From Syntrophales bacterium (GTDB lineage: Bacteria > Desulfobacterota > Syntrophia > Syntrophales > UBA2251): 5,933 nt of DNA. Both the position numbers and the translations under genes were made by a program. Below the pieces are notes generated by a model, which searched no databases, was not told where the DNA came from, and was given only the letters and a program-made list of their open reading frames with translations. This document shows positions 1 through 5,933 of the stretch, piece by piece (position 1 is the first letter of the stretch; each line of letters opens with the position of its first letter). The stretch is from positions 1 to 5,933 of the forward strand of contig JALNWL010000165.1 of the NCBI GenBank assembly GCA_023230905.1, written 5' to 3'.

Positions 1-1077
1 GAGAACATCGAATTCGAGCGCGCCTACGTGACCTTCAAGAGCGCGATCGGCCTCTGGATGGTCGGTTATCAGCAGTTCATGGCCTTCGGCCCGGATCCGG
101 CCAACAGCAGCACAACCCGCCCGGGGATCAAGTATGTCCTCCCCATCGGCAACCTGATCCTGATCGCCGCGATCGAGAAGGGCAACGAATCGGATGTCGC
201 GGGTGACATCGGACAGTGGCGTGAAGCCGACCAAGACATCTACGACCTGGGCTTCGTCTACAAGCTGGGCAAGATGGGCGACGTCGGTATGATGATCCAG
301 CATGCGCGGGATGAGTCGTTCAAGCCCTTTGGGACCGGGGTTGCTCTGGCCGGTTTGGACAACGGCTTCGAGATGGTGTTCACGGCATTCGACCCGTACG
401 TCCGGCTGAACTTCGGCCCGGTCTTGATCGAGGCCGAGGGGATGTACCTCGACGGCGAACTCAAATGGAACAACAGGGCGAAGATGGGCGCGCCCGCACT
501 TGCTCTGCCTGGTTATATCGGACGAGCGGCAGCGGCGGGGAAAGACGCCGATCTGGAGGAGATCGCCGTCTTCTTTCATGCCAAGGTTGACCTCGCCCCC
601 GTGTACTTCGGTATCTATGCCGGCTACGGCTCGGGCGACGATATCGGCACGGCGGACGAGGTGGAAGGCGGCATGGGCATGGCGTTGAAGGCCGGGAGCG
701 ACTTCAAACCCTGCCTGATGATGTTCAACGACGACTACGCCACGCAGTTCGCCGGCACGAACGGTGTGGCCTCGCTCGGCAGCTACCTGGACAACGTCAA
801 GTTCGGCCAGCTCTATGTCGGCGTGAAGCCCACGCCGAAACTGGACGTCCGGGCGAGCTACTCCTACGCGAAAGCGGATGAGGCCACAGTGGCCAACCAG
901 AATACGAAAATTGGGTCCGAAATCGACCTGACCGCGAGCTACAAGATCTACGACAACCTCGAGTACATGCTAGGCGCCGCCTACTTCAAGACGGGCAAGT
1001 ACTTCAAGTACGGCAACGCGGCGCTCGATGTTGAAGACGACTACATGCTCATGCACAAGCTGACCCTGAAGTTCTAG
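1..1077 (+). CDS. Outer-membrane porin-like beta-barrel protein, 5' end missing
   Basis: The frame is open from base 1 to a TAG stop at 1075-1077, giving 358 residues that form the C-terminal part of a longer protein. The residues show the pattern of a transmembrane beta-barrel. Amphipathic strands of alternating hydrophobic and polar residues, rich in Tyr, Phe and Gly, are separated by acidic loops. Good examples are VRASYSYAKADE (from about nt 847), GSEIDLTASYKIYDN (913-957) and LGAAYFKTG (about 970-996). The protein ends in LTLKF, and a terminal Phe after a beta-strand is the usual recognition signal for the BAM assembly machinery. The GSEIDL...YKIYDNL...AAYF..G ending resembles the last strands of alginate-export-like and deltaproteobacterial porins. 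The likely role is passive or selective solute diffusion across the outer membrane; the substrate cannot be read from the sequence. The GTG at 28 is an internal codon, not the start, because the upstream residues (ENIEFERAY) fit the barrel. An intrinsic terminator follows about 70 bases after the stop. Porin-like is fairly sure; the exact family is not. Confidence 0.8.
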   Translation, partial: ENIEFERAYVTFKSAIGLWMVGYQQFMAFGPDPANSSTTRPGIKYVLPIGNLILIAAIEKGNESDVAGDIGQWREADQDIYDLGFVYKLGKMGDVGMMIQHARDESFKPFGTGVALAGLDNGFEMVFTAFDPYVRLNFGPVLIEAEGMYLDGELKWNNRAKMGAPALALPGYIGRAAAAGKDADLEEIAVFFHAKVDLAPVYFGIYAGYGSGDDIGTADEVEGGMGMALKAGSDFKPCLMMFNDDYATQFAGTNGVASLGSYLDNVKFGQLYVGVKPTPKLDVRASYSYAKADEATVANQNTKIGSEIDLTASYKIYDNLEYMLGAAYFKTGKYFKYGNAALDVEDDYMLMHKLTLKF

Positions 1078-1120
1078 GGAAGCATGGGGTTGCAACGAAG
1101 AATAGACACCTAACCTAACC

Positions 1121-1139
1121 GCCGCCTTGCCAAGGCGGC
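1121..1139. repeat. Perfect GC-rich hairpin between convergent genes
   Basis: The arms GCCGCCTT (1121-1128) and AAGGCGGC (1132-1139) are exact reverse complements around a GCC triloop. The hairpin lies 43 bases after the porin stop and 8 bases before the terminator stem. It has no T-run on either side, so it is not an intrinsic terminator by itself. It could protect the 3' end of the porin mRNA or help slow polymerase before the terminator. Being symmetric, it would also form in RNA read from the opposite strand. Confidence 0.6.
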
Positions 1140-1147
1140 CACAGACG

Positions 1148-1186
1148 AACGCCCCGGCGGCCATCCGGCCCCCGGGGCGTTTTTTT
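1148..1186 (+). terminator. Strong intrinsic (Rho-independent) terminator of the porin gene
   Basis: A ten-base stem pairs AACGCCCCGG (1148-1157) with CCGGGGCGTT (1172-1181). The stem can continue past a C-C mismatch with GGCC (1159-1162) against GGCC (1167-1170) around an ATCC tetraloop. Seven T residues (1180-1186) sit at its base on the + strand. It is placed correctly to end porin transcription just before the convergent PEPCK-like gene. Read from the minus strand, the stem is not followed by a T-run, so it would work poorly for that gene. Confidence 0.88.
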
Positions 1187-1217
1187 GCATGCAGGCATCC
1201 CCTTTCCGGATCGGGCG

Positions 1218-2891
1218 TCACTCCGCGCCGTTCGAGGCCTCCTTCTCCAGGTAGGCGAAGTCGATCTGGTCGTGCCGGTAGGGGAGCGACTCCCGGATGG
1301 GGTCGGGCAGCGCGCCCCACTTCGCCTCGAAGGCCTCGAGGTACGCCCGGCGGCCCTTCCGGAAATCGACGACCTTTCGCTTCAGGCGCTCCGTGTCGGG
1401 GAATCGGGCGTGGGCGCTCATCAGGTCCATGTTGGCGCGGTCGCTCTTGATCGGGAAGTGGTAGCCCAGGTGGTCCGGGTCGGAGCCGAAGCGGAGCTGG
1501 ACCCGCAAGATGTCGCTGTAGACGGCGAGCGACTGGCGGAGCGTGACCTTCTGCTCCGGGTCGCCCAGGGAACCCGTGTTGGCGAGGTAGCAGCGGATGC
1601 GGTTGCGCTTCAGGATGTCGTAGAACAAAAGCGCGTGCTCCATCCGGTCGCCCACGACGAAGGGGTCGAGGAAGAAGACCCGCTTGAAGGTCCCCGCCTC
1701 CTCGGGGTTCCCGCCCGTGCTCTCGATGGACTCCCCGTAGATGAACTGCATCGTCGCCTGCTCCGGGGTGAGGCGCGAGATGACGTTGGCCAGCGGGTTG
1801 CGGGTGAGCATGATGATCGTGTCCACCTTGTCGGCCCGGAGGCCCTTGCTCGCGAGGTCGAGGTAGGCCCGGCGGATGACGGCGCGGCCGTTCCCCGTCT
1901 TCCGGATGTCCTTGAAGTCGGGCATGTAGGGGTAGCGGGAGATGGCCACGTTCTCCAGGAAGGCCTCCTGCGCGAGCGCCGCCCGCAGGATCTCCGGCTG
2001 GCTCTCGTCGAGCCCCTCCGTCTTGATGTAGAGCCCGCCGGACTCGAAGGCGGTGTAGCTGCCGTCGAGCCCCAGCGTTCCCCCGTCGTCGCCGATCATC
2101 TCGGACGTCTCGCGGGGCAGCTTGGCCAGCTTGCGGCACAGGGTCGTCGTCTTGCCCGTCGCGGTCAGGCCGGACACGCCGGTGACCCGCCCCTGCAGCT
2201 CGGGCCGCTCCGTCTCCAGGTCGTAGATCCACAGGTGGTCCTTCCGCGCCCCCAGGTGGAGGAAGAGCCCCTGCCGGTCGATGGCCTTGACCCGCCAGCC
2301 CTCGAACTGGAAGACCCCCTTCTTGCCCTCCCCCAGGTAGATCGTGTTGCGGCAGATCTTGACCTGCTCGCCGCGCCGATCCCCCATCCAGAGGCGCACG
2401 GCGACGTCCTTGTCCTTGAGCTTCTTGAACTTGTTGTACTCGAAGGCCTCGTCGGTGAAGAAGAGGATCGTGTAGGTCGGGTCCTCGACGACGCGGGCGG
2501 CCGGGTTGTCCTCGAACAGGAGCTTGAGCCCATAGGCAAGCTGGGCGTAGGGCTCGGGAATCAGGAAGCGGGCCGTGACGCCGTCGCCGCCGTCGCCGAT
2601 GATCGTGTCGAGGGCGACGATCCGTTCTTGCTTCAGGTACCGGACGGCCGCCTCCGCCAGGGCCTCCTCCTCCGGCCCGAACGGGTGGTCGACGCTGTTT
2701 CTCGTGTGGGGGGCCGAGCGGGACATGGGCTCCGAATCGGCCGCGACCGACCCCAGTTGCGTCTGGATGACGCCGTCCTGGCGCAGGGCGATCGCCTTGA
2801 GTTCCTGCAGGGACTTCCCCTGGATCAGACGGCCGTCGTCCTTCGCCTCGTTGTAGACCGTCTCCGCCGCTTTTTTGAAGTAATTTTCCAT
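1218..2891 (-). CDS. pckA: Divergent ATP-type phosphoenolpyruvate carboxykinase homologue
   Basis: 557 residues, close to the usual 530-540 of ATP-dependent PEPCK, which converts oxaloacetate plus ATP to PEP, CO2 and ADP in the cytoplasm (gluconeogenesis, or the reverse). By eye it aligns along the family. YLGEGKKG (185-192) matches the YAGEMKKG motif with its Tyr and Lys. H212 in LFLHLGA matches the metal-binding His. GLTATGKTTT (241-250) is the Walker A loop with K247. MIGDD (265-269) is the kinase-2 motif with the metal-binding Asp. R336 in GNGR matches the substrate Arg, and LTPEQA and NTGSLG match conserved stretches. Departures are clear: the loop is GLTATGKT rather than GLSGTGKT, GDD is followed by GGT instead of EHGW, the C-F-G stretch of the family is absent (VFFLDPFVVGD instead), and the adenine-site GKR/TR residues are changed. 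The start is supported by AAGGAAG just upstream. It follows the Nudix gene on the same strand after 106 bases. Family membership is confident; PEPCK activity and nucleotide preference are not. Confidence 0.85.
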   Translation of the reverse strand: MENYFKKAAETVYNEAKDDGRLIQGKSLQELKAIALRQDGVIQTQLGSVAADSEPMSRSAPHTRNSVDHPFGPEEEALAEAAVRYLKQERIVALDTIIGDGGDGVTARFLIPEPYAQLAYGLKLLFEDNPAARVVEDPTYTILFFTDEAFEYNKFKKLKDKDVAVRLWMGDRRGEQVKICRNTIYLGEGKKGVFQFEGWRVKAIDRQGLFLHLGARKDHLWIYDLETERPELQGRVTGVSGLTATGKTTTLCRKLAKLPRETSEMIGDDGGTLGLDGSYTAFESGGLYIKTEGLDESQPEILRAALAQEAFLENVAISRYPYMPDFKDIRKTGNGRAVIRRAYLDLASKGLRADKVDTIIMLTRNPLANVISRLTPEQATMQFIYGESIESTGGNPEEAGTFKRVFFLDPFVVGDRMEHALLFYDILKRNRIRCYLANTGSLGDPEQKVTLRQSLAVYSDILRVQLRFGSDPDHLGYHFPIKSDRANMDLMSAHARFPDTERLKRKVVDFRKGRRAYLEAFEAKWGALPDPIRESLPYRHDQIDFAYLEKEASNGAE

Positions 2892-2894
2892 GGT

Positions 2895-2901
2895 CTTCCT
2901 T
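2895..2901 (-). promoter_or_regulatory. Ribosome binding site of the PEPCK-like gene
   Basis: Read on the minus strand this is AAGGAAG, with its AGGA core 5 bases before the ATG at 2891. It sits in an A-rich leader (ATAAAGAAAAAGG) that should be little structured. It fixes the start at MENYFKKAAE. I found no convincing -35/-10 pair in the gap, so the gene may depend on transcription from the Nudix promoter. Confidence 0.75.
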
Positions 2902-2954
2902 TTTCTTTATTGTTGCCTCAAAAACATCCCCTCGGTCACCCCGGGGTTGTCGAC

Positions 2955-3003
2955 GGGTGAGCGTTACGGATGGATGCTCCTTCCGGATTCGACACGCTCA
3001 CCC
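2955..3003. repeat. Ten-base inverted repeat over the Nudix stop codon
   Basis: GGGTGAGCGT (2955-2964) and ACGCTCACCC (2994-3003) are perfect reverse complements separated by 29 bases. Within the spacer, CGGA-T-GGA (2967-2974) can pair with TCC-T-TCCG (2978-2985) around a TGC triloop, with one T-T mismatch. A long imperfect stem-loop is therefore possible. One arm contains the Nudix stop codon (2998-3000); the other lies 64 bases before the PEPCK-like start. There is no T-run next to the base of the stem on the minus strand, so it is not a classical terminator. It could be an mRNA processing or stabilising element, a Rho-related pause site, or a protein-binding palindrome. Confidence 0.65.
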
Positions 3004-3633
3004 TGACGGAAAGGCCGGATTTCGATTTTCTGCTGCCCCCAACGCTCCGCTCCAGACGCCGCGGTCACGGGAGGGACCCGCCCCCTGCGCCGGAAGGTAC
3101 TCCTGGTAATAGCGGTAGAAGGCCGCGATGACGAGCGAGTGCGTGATCCGCCCGTCCCGGATCATCGCGGGGATCTCCGCGAGCGGCCGGAAGAGCACCT
3201 CGATGTCCTCCTTCTCGTCCAGTTCCTGCGCGCCGGCCAGCGTGACGCCGAGGGCGAGGAAGGTGTAGCAACTGTTGTTCTGGATGGCCGGGTTGGGGTG
3301 GACGTGGCCGAGGTCGATCAACGTCCGGGCCGTGCAGCCCGTCTCCTCGCGGAGCTCGCGCCGGGCGGCCGCCTCCGGCGTGTCCCCCGGTTCGATCAGC
3401 CCGCCCGGGATCTCCAGCGTCACCTCGCGCAGGCCGTGGCGGTACTGGCGGATCAGGACGACCTCGCCCGCGTCGGTCAGCGGGATGACGTTCACCCAGG
3501 GGGGCGATTCCAGGATGAAGAAATCGTGCTCCTCGCCGGTCCGGGGCGAGCGCGCCCGGTCCGTCCGCAGGCTGAACACGCGGTAGAACTTGTCCCACTT
3601 GCACGAAACGACCTTCCAGGGGGCAGGGGGCAT
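2998..3633 (-). CDS. Nudix hydrolase, ADP-ribose pyrophosphatase type
   Basis: 211 residues. Nudix hydrolases cleave a nucleoside diphosphate linked to another moiety, using metal ions held by the Nudix box. The box spans residues 78-100: GLIEPGD, seven residues, then RELREETGC. It carries R92, E93, E96, E97 and G99. The first consensus Glu is Asp (D84), a frequent and conservative variant. VNVIPL...VVLIRQYRHGLREVTLEIPGG before the box (residues 47-78), and prolines 113 and 115 about 15 residues after it, are typical of the ADP-ribose pyrophosphatase (NudF/NUDT5-like) group, which makes AMP and ribose 5-phosphate from ADP-ribose. Substrate specificity is inferred from these features. The last 30 residues (about 182-211) are Gly/Ala/Pro-rich and look like a disordered tail beyond the fold. 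The ATG start is supported by AGGGAG (3643-3648), 9 bases upstream. It is divergent from the acyl-CoA synthetase and upstream of the PEPCK-like gene on the same strand. Confidence 0.88.
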   Translation of the reverse strand: MPPAPWKVVSCKWDKFYRVFSLRTDRARSPRTGEEHDFFILESPPWVNVIPLTDAGEVVLIRQYRHGLREVTLEIPGGLIEPGDTPEAAARRELREETGCTARTLIDLGHVHPNPAIQNNSCYTFLALGVTLAGAQELDEKEDIEVLFRPLAEIPAMIRDGRITHSLVIAAFYRYYQEYLPAQGAGPSRDRGVWSGALGAAENRNPAFPSG

Positions 3634-3664
3634 ATCGAGTTTCTCCCTTTCTCTTCGAAATCAC

Positions 3665-3691
3665 GATATAAGATTAGCACGGGCTTTTCAA
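3665..3691 (-). promoter_or_regulatory. Candidate promoter of the Nudix (and possibly PEPCK-like) gene
   Basis: On the minus strand, TTGAAA (3686-3691) is followed after 15 bases by TATATC (3665-3670). The spacing is shorter than the ideal 17 and the -10 matches only TATA of the consensus. The stretch is distinctly AT-richer than its surroundings. Transcription would start near 3658 and give a leader of about 25 bases containing the RBS. This is plausible but unproven. Confidence 0.4.
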
Positions 3692-3794
3692 CCCGATTGT
3701 TTGAATGCAGACCCGCCGGGCGCCGCCTGGGCAACCGGGCTCGACCATCGCCCGAGCTTTTGATGCCGCTCGTCGCAGCGGATGTGGTTATTCG
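3692..3794. other. Non-coding stretch between the divergent promoters, no assigned function
   Basis: About 100 GC-rich bases lie between the two candidate -35 elements. Here I see only a weak hairpin, GCTCG (3739-3743) with CGAGC (3753-3757), followed by four T residues, plus the short repeat CGCT/AGCG near 3770. No credible reading frame, tRNA or known riboswitch pattern is visible. It may hold regulator sites shared by the divergent genes, but nothing in it proves that. Confidence 0.35.
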
Positions 3795-3823
3795 TTGACA
3801 CATCGGATCGCTTGCCTTATATA
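3795..3823 (+). promoter_or_regulatory. Sigma-70-like promoter of the acyl-CoA synthetase gene
   Basis: A perfect -35 TTGACA (3795-3800) is separated by exactly 17 bases from TATATA (3818-3823), which matches the first four positions of the TATAAT consensus. In this GC-rich DNA such a pairing is unlikely to be chance. Transcription would start near 3830, leaving a leader of about 40 bases before the ATG at 3871. The near-ideal elements suggest strong constitutive transcription. I saw no clear operator palindrome over the promoter. Confidence 0.65.
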
Positions 3824-3870
3824 CCGCACTCAAAATCTACCCTTCCCCATTGGAGAAAGCGAGCGCTGAC

Positions 3871-5933
3871 ATGGACTTTTTCTTTCATCCGCGGAACGTT
3901 GCGGTCATCGGGGCGACACCCAATCCCTTCAAGAGCGGCAACACCATCGTCCGAAATCTGATCGGGACCCACAAGGGCGGCGTTTATCCCGTCAATCCGA
4001 AATACGACCGGATCGAGGACCTCGTCTGCTACCCCACCGTGCAAGCGATCCCGGAGGCGGTCGATCTGGCCATCGTCTTCGTCCCGGCCGCGCAGGTCGT
4101 GGCGTCCGTGGAGGACTGCGTCGCCAAGGGCGTCCCCGGCGTCATGATCCAGTCGGGCGGCTTCGCCGAGACGGGCGCGCGCGGTCAGACCATCGAGCGG
4201 CGTCTGGCGGAGATCGCCCGGGAAACGGGGATCCGTCTCTGGGGGCCGAACTGCATGGGCCTCGTCGATGCCGTCAGCGGCGCCATCTTCTCGTTCATGT
4301 ACGCCGACGAACTGAGGAACGCCCTGCTCGTGGACAAGCTGTCCCTGATCGTCCAGAGCGGCCTCATCTCGGCGGGGTTCCTGGGCGACATGATGCGGCA
4401 CCACACGTCCGGGGTGAGCAAGGCCTGCTCCATCGGGAACAAGCTCGACGTGGACGAGTGCGACGTCCTGCCCGTCCTGCTCGACGATCCGAACACGAAC
4501 GTGGTCGGGCTGTACCTGGAATCGATCGCCGACGGGCGGCGGTTCATCGAGCTCTGCCGGTCGACGGACAAGCCGATCGTCGTCCTGAAGGGCGGCAAGA
4601 GCGCCCGCGGGGCCCAGGCGGCCCTGAGCCACACGGCCTCGCTCGCCGGGAACCACCGCGTGATCGAGGGGGTGCTGAAACAGGCCGGCGTCGTCGAGGC
4701 GAACGACTTCATGCAGATGATCGACCTCTGCCGGTCGCTGTCGTACTACCCCGAACGTCGGATCGGGCGAGGTCGCGTCGGCATCCTGAGCTACAGCGGG
4801 GCGGCGGGGATACTCTCCGCCGACTTCCTGGAGGCGATGGGCCTGGACGTGGCAGACCTGTCGCCGGAAACCCGGACGGCCCTGGAAGCCCTCTTCCCCG
4901 ACTGGATGCCGGTGAAGAACCCGGTCGACCTCTGGCCGGCCATGGAAAAGAACATGACGAGCGGCATCGACGTAATCGGCGAGGGGCTCGACGCCCTGAT
5001 CGCGGACCCGAACGTGGACGCCGTCATCGTGACGACCTTCGCCGCGCCGGGCGCCCGGTGGTTCGACCCGGACCGGGCGGGCGCCGCCTCGCACGCCTCG
5101 GGCAAGCCCGTGTTCGTCTGGGTCGTCGGCATGCCGGAGAGCATCCTGGAATTCAAGGAGAAGTGCCGCCAAAACCGCATCCCCGTCTTCCAGGAGCTGT
5201 ACCGCCTGGCCGAATGTCTCGCCGCCGTTTTCGGGCCGCGCGCCACCCCCGCCCCCGGCCCCTCCGGGAAGCCGGCGCCGACCCTGTCGCCGGAGCTGAA
5301 GGACGTCCTGGCGGGGACGACGGGCCACCTCGACGAGTTCGACTCCAAGCGTGTCATCGCGGCATACGGCATCCCGACCGTGGACGAGGCCGTGATGACG
5401 GCGGCCGGCGACGGCGCCGCGGCCGGGCGGTTCGGCTATCCGGTGGTCATGAAGGGCCTGGTTCCGGAGGGCGTCCACAAGACGGAAATGGGGCTCGTCC
5501 GGCTGGGCATCCGCAACCGGTCGGCCGCGGCCCGCACGTACCGGGAGCTTATGCGGGCGATGGCGGGACGGGGAAAGGTCCTCGTGCAGAAGCAGATGGA
5601 GGGGAAGATCGAGCTGATCCTGGGGCTGCTGCGCGATCCTCAGTTCGGGCCGTGCGTCATGTTCGGCCTCGGCGGGATCCTGGCGGAGGCGTTCCGCGAC
5701 ACCGCCTTCGCGATGGCGCCCCTGTCGAAGGCGGATGCCCTGGGGCTCATCTCCCGGATCCGGGGTCAGGCCCTTCTGGACGGGTTCCGGGGCATGCCGG
5801 CGGTCGATCGCGACGCGCTGGCCGACATCCTCGTCGCCCTGGGCGAAATCGGCCTGGCCCATCCCCGCATCCGCGAGATCGACGTCAACCCGCTGCTCGT
5901 CGGCCCCGACGGCATGGCCGCCGTGGACGCGAC
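3871..5933 (+). CDS. NDP-forming acyl-CoA synthetase, fused alpha-beta, 3' end missing
   Basis: 687 codons are open to the window edge. Family members end a few residues after the AVDA seen here, so little is missing. The enzyme interconverts acyl-CoA plus ADP (or GDP) and phosphate with acid, CoA and ATP (or GTP) in the cytoplasm. Residues 5-130 are a Rossmann CoA-binding domain (VAVIGATPNPFKSG, 10-23). Residues about 150-290 are the succinyl-CoA-synthetase-like domain, with SIGNKLDVDE (187-196), E217, and H254 in SHTASLAG, the expected phosphohistidine. A further alpha domain holds NPVDLWP (350-356). A Pro-rich linker (about 455-478) leads to the ATP-grasp part (about 485 on), with K528, a second His (H536 in VHKTEMG), RDPQFGP (588-594), FGLGGI (598-603) and DVNPLL (671-676). 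All phosphate-relay residues are present, so it looks active. HKTEMGLV departs from the common HKTDVGGV. No acetyltransferase domain is seen. The best RBS, GGAG at 3852-3855, is 15 bases from the ATG, longer than usual. The acyl substrate (acetyl, propionyl, aryl or other) cannot be told. Confidence 0.92.
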   Translation, partial: MDFFFHPRNVAVIGATPNPFKSGNTIVRNLIGTHKGGVYPVNPKYDRIEDLVCYPTVQAIPEAVDLAIVFVPAAQVVASVEDCVAKGVPGVMIQSGGFAETGARGQTIERRLAEIARETGIRLWGPNCMGLVDAVSGAIFSFMYADELRNALLVDKLSLIVQSGLISAGFLGDMMRHHTSGVSKACSIGNKLDVDECDVLPVLLDDPNTNVVGLYLESIADGRRFIELCRSTDKPIVVLKGGKSARGAQAALSHTASLAGNHRVIEGVLKQAGVVEANDFMQMIDLCRSLSYYPERRIGRGRVGILSYSGAAGILSADFLEAMGLDVADLSPETRTALEALFPDWMPVKNPVDLWPAMEKNMTSGIDVIGEGLDALIADPNVDAVIVTTFAAPGARWFDPDRAGAASHASGKPVFVWVVGMPESILEFKEKCRQNRIPVFQELYRLAECLAAVFGPRATPAPGPSGKPAPTLSPELKDVLAGTTGHLDEFDSKRVIAAYGIPTVDEAVMTAAGDGAAAGRFGYPVVMKGLVPEGVHKTEMGLVRLGIRNRSAAARTYRELMRAMAGRGKVLVQKQMEGKIELILGLLRDPQFGPCVMFGLGGILAEAFRDTAFAMAPLSKADALGLISRIRGQALLDGFRGMPAVDRDALADILVALGEIGLAHPRIREIDVNPLLVGPDGMAAVDA

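Noticed and set aside
28..30. GTG as the start of the porin gene
   Set aside because: The frame continues open to base 1 with residues that fit the barrel. No RBS or signal peptide occurs at this point, so the gene simply enters from the left.
970..2232. Open frame of 420 residues on the minus strand overlapping the porin end and the PEPCK-like gene
   Set aside because: It is out of frame with the PEPCK-like protein, is very Arg/Pro/Gly-rich, crosses the terminator and runs antisense into the porin.
2907..2939. Ten-residue leader peptide on the minus strand before the PEPCK-like gene
   Set aside because: GTG...TAA gives VTEGMFLRQQ, with no RBS and no run of regulatory codons. Frames this short are common by chance.
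1185..2960. Long open frame of 591 residues on the + strand
   Set aside because: It lies opposite the PEPCK-like gene, and its translation is Leu/Val/Arg/Asp-rich with no recognisable motif. Long antisense frames are expected where codon third positions are almost all G or C.
3739..3761. Hairpin followed by TTTT as a terminator
   Set aside because: The stem is only five pairs with a nine-base loop and a short T-run, and no + strand gene precedes it.
3065..3798. Overlapping frames on both strands around the Nudix gene
   Set aside because: All are Arg/Pro-rich shadows. Only the 2998-3633 minus frame has the Nudix box and a proper RBS.
3850..3852. In-frame TTG as an alternative start of the synthetase
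   Set aside because: It has no RBS upstream and would add residues before a typical family N-terminus (MDFFFHPRNVAVIGA).
3817..5862. Long open frame of 681 residues on the minus strand
   Set aside because: It is the shadow of the acyl-CoA synthetase, whose + frame carries every family motif. The minus translation is Arg/Asp/Gly/His-rich and unlike any family I know. The true gene is easy to miss because its stop lies beyond the window.

Overview
This is a GC-rich window of ordinary bacterial chromosome from a Gram-negative organism. A beta-barrel outer-membrane protein ending in Phe implies an outer membrane. The combination of this porin type, a divergent ATP-type PEP carboxykinase homologue and a fused NDP-forming acyl-CoA synthetase looks most like an anaerobic, syntroph- or sulfate-reducer-like member of the former Deltaproteobacteria (Desulfobacterota). 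That placement is an inference from protein style, not a search result. I see no mobile element, CRISPR array, tRNA or rRNA.

Layout. 1-1077 (+): 3' part of a porin-like gene whose start lies outside the window. 1078-1217: convergent gap holding a perfect short hairpin and a strong intrinsic terminator for the porin. 1218-2891 (-): PEP carboxykinase (ATP)-like protein with its Walker A lysine and several catalytic residues in place, but with altered signature motifs. 2892-2997: 106-base gap with a clear RBS for that gene and most of a long inverted repeat, which runs into the stop codon of the next gene. 2998-3633 (-): Nudix hydrolase of the ADP-ribose pyrophosphatase type. 3634-3870: divergent intergenic region with a plausible promoter in each direction. 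3871-5933 (+): NDP-forming acyl-CoA synthetase with alpha and beta parts fused, cut by the window end only a few residues before its expected C-terminus.

How they fit together. The Nudix and PEPCK-like genes are co-oriented and may be co-transcribed, with the inverted repeat as a possible control or processing point between them. The synthetase is divergently transcribed. Two of the three complete or near-complete genes belong to central carbon and energy families: PEP/oxaloacetate interconversion with ATP, and acyl-CoA plus ADP plus phosphate to acid plus ATP plus CoA. The Nudix enzyme would clear ADP-ribose or a related nucleotide sugar. The porin is convergent with this group and probably unrelated to it. 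No obviously new system is present. The most interesting item is the divergent PEPCK homologue.
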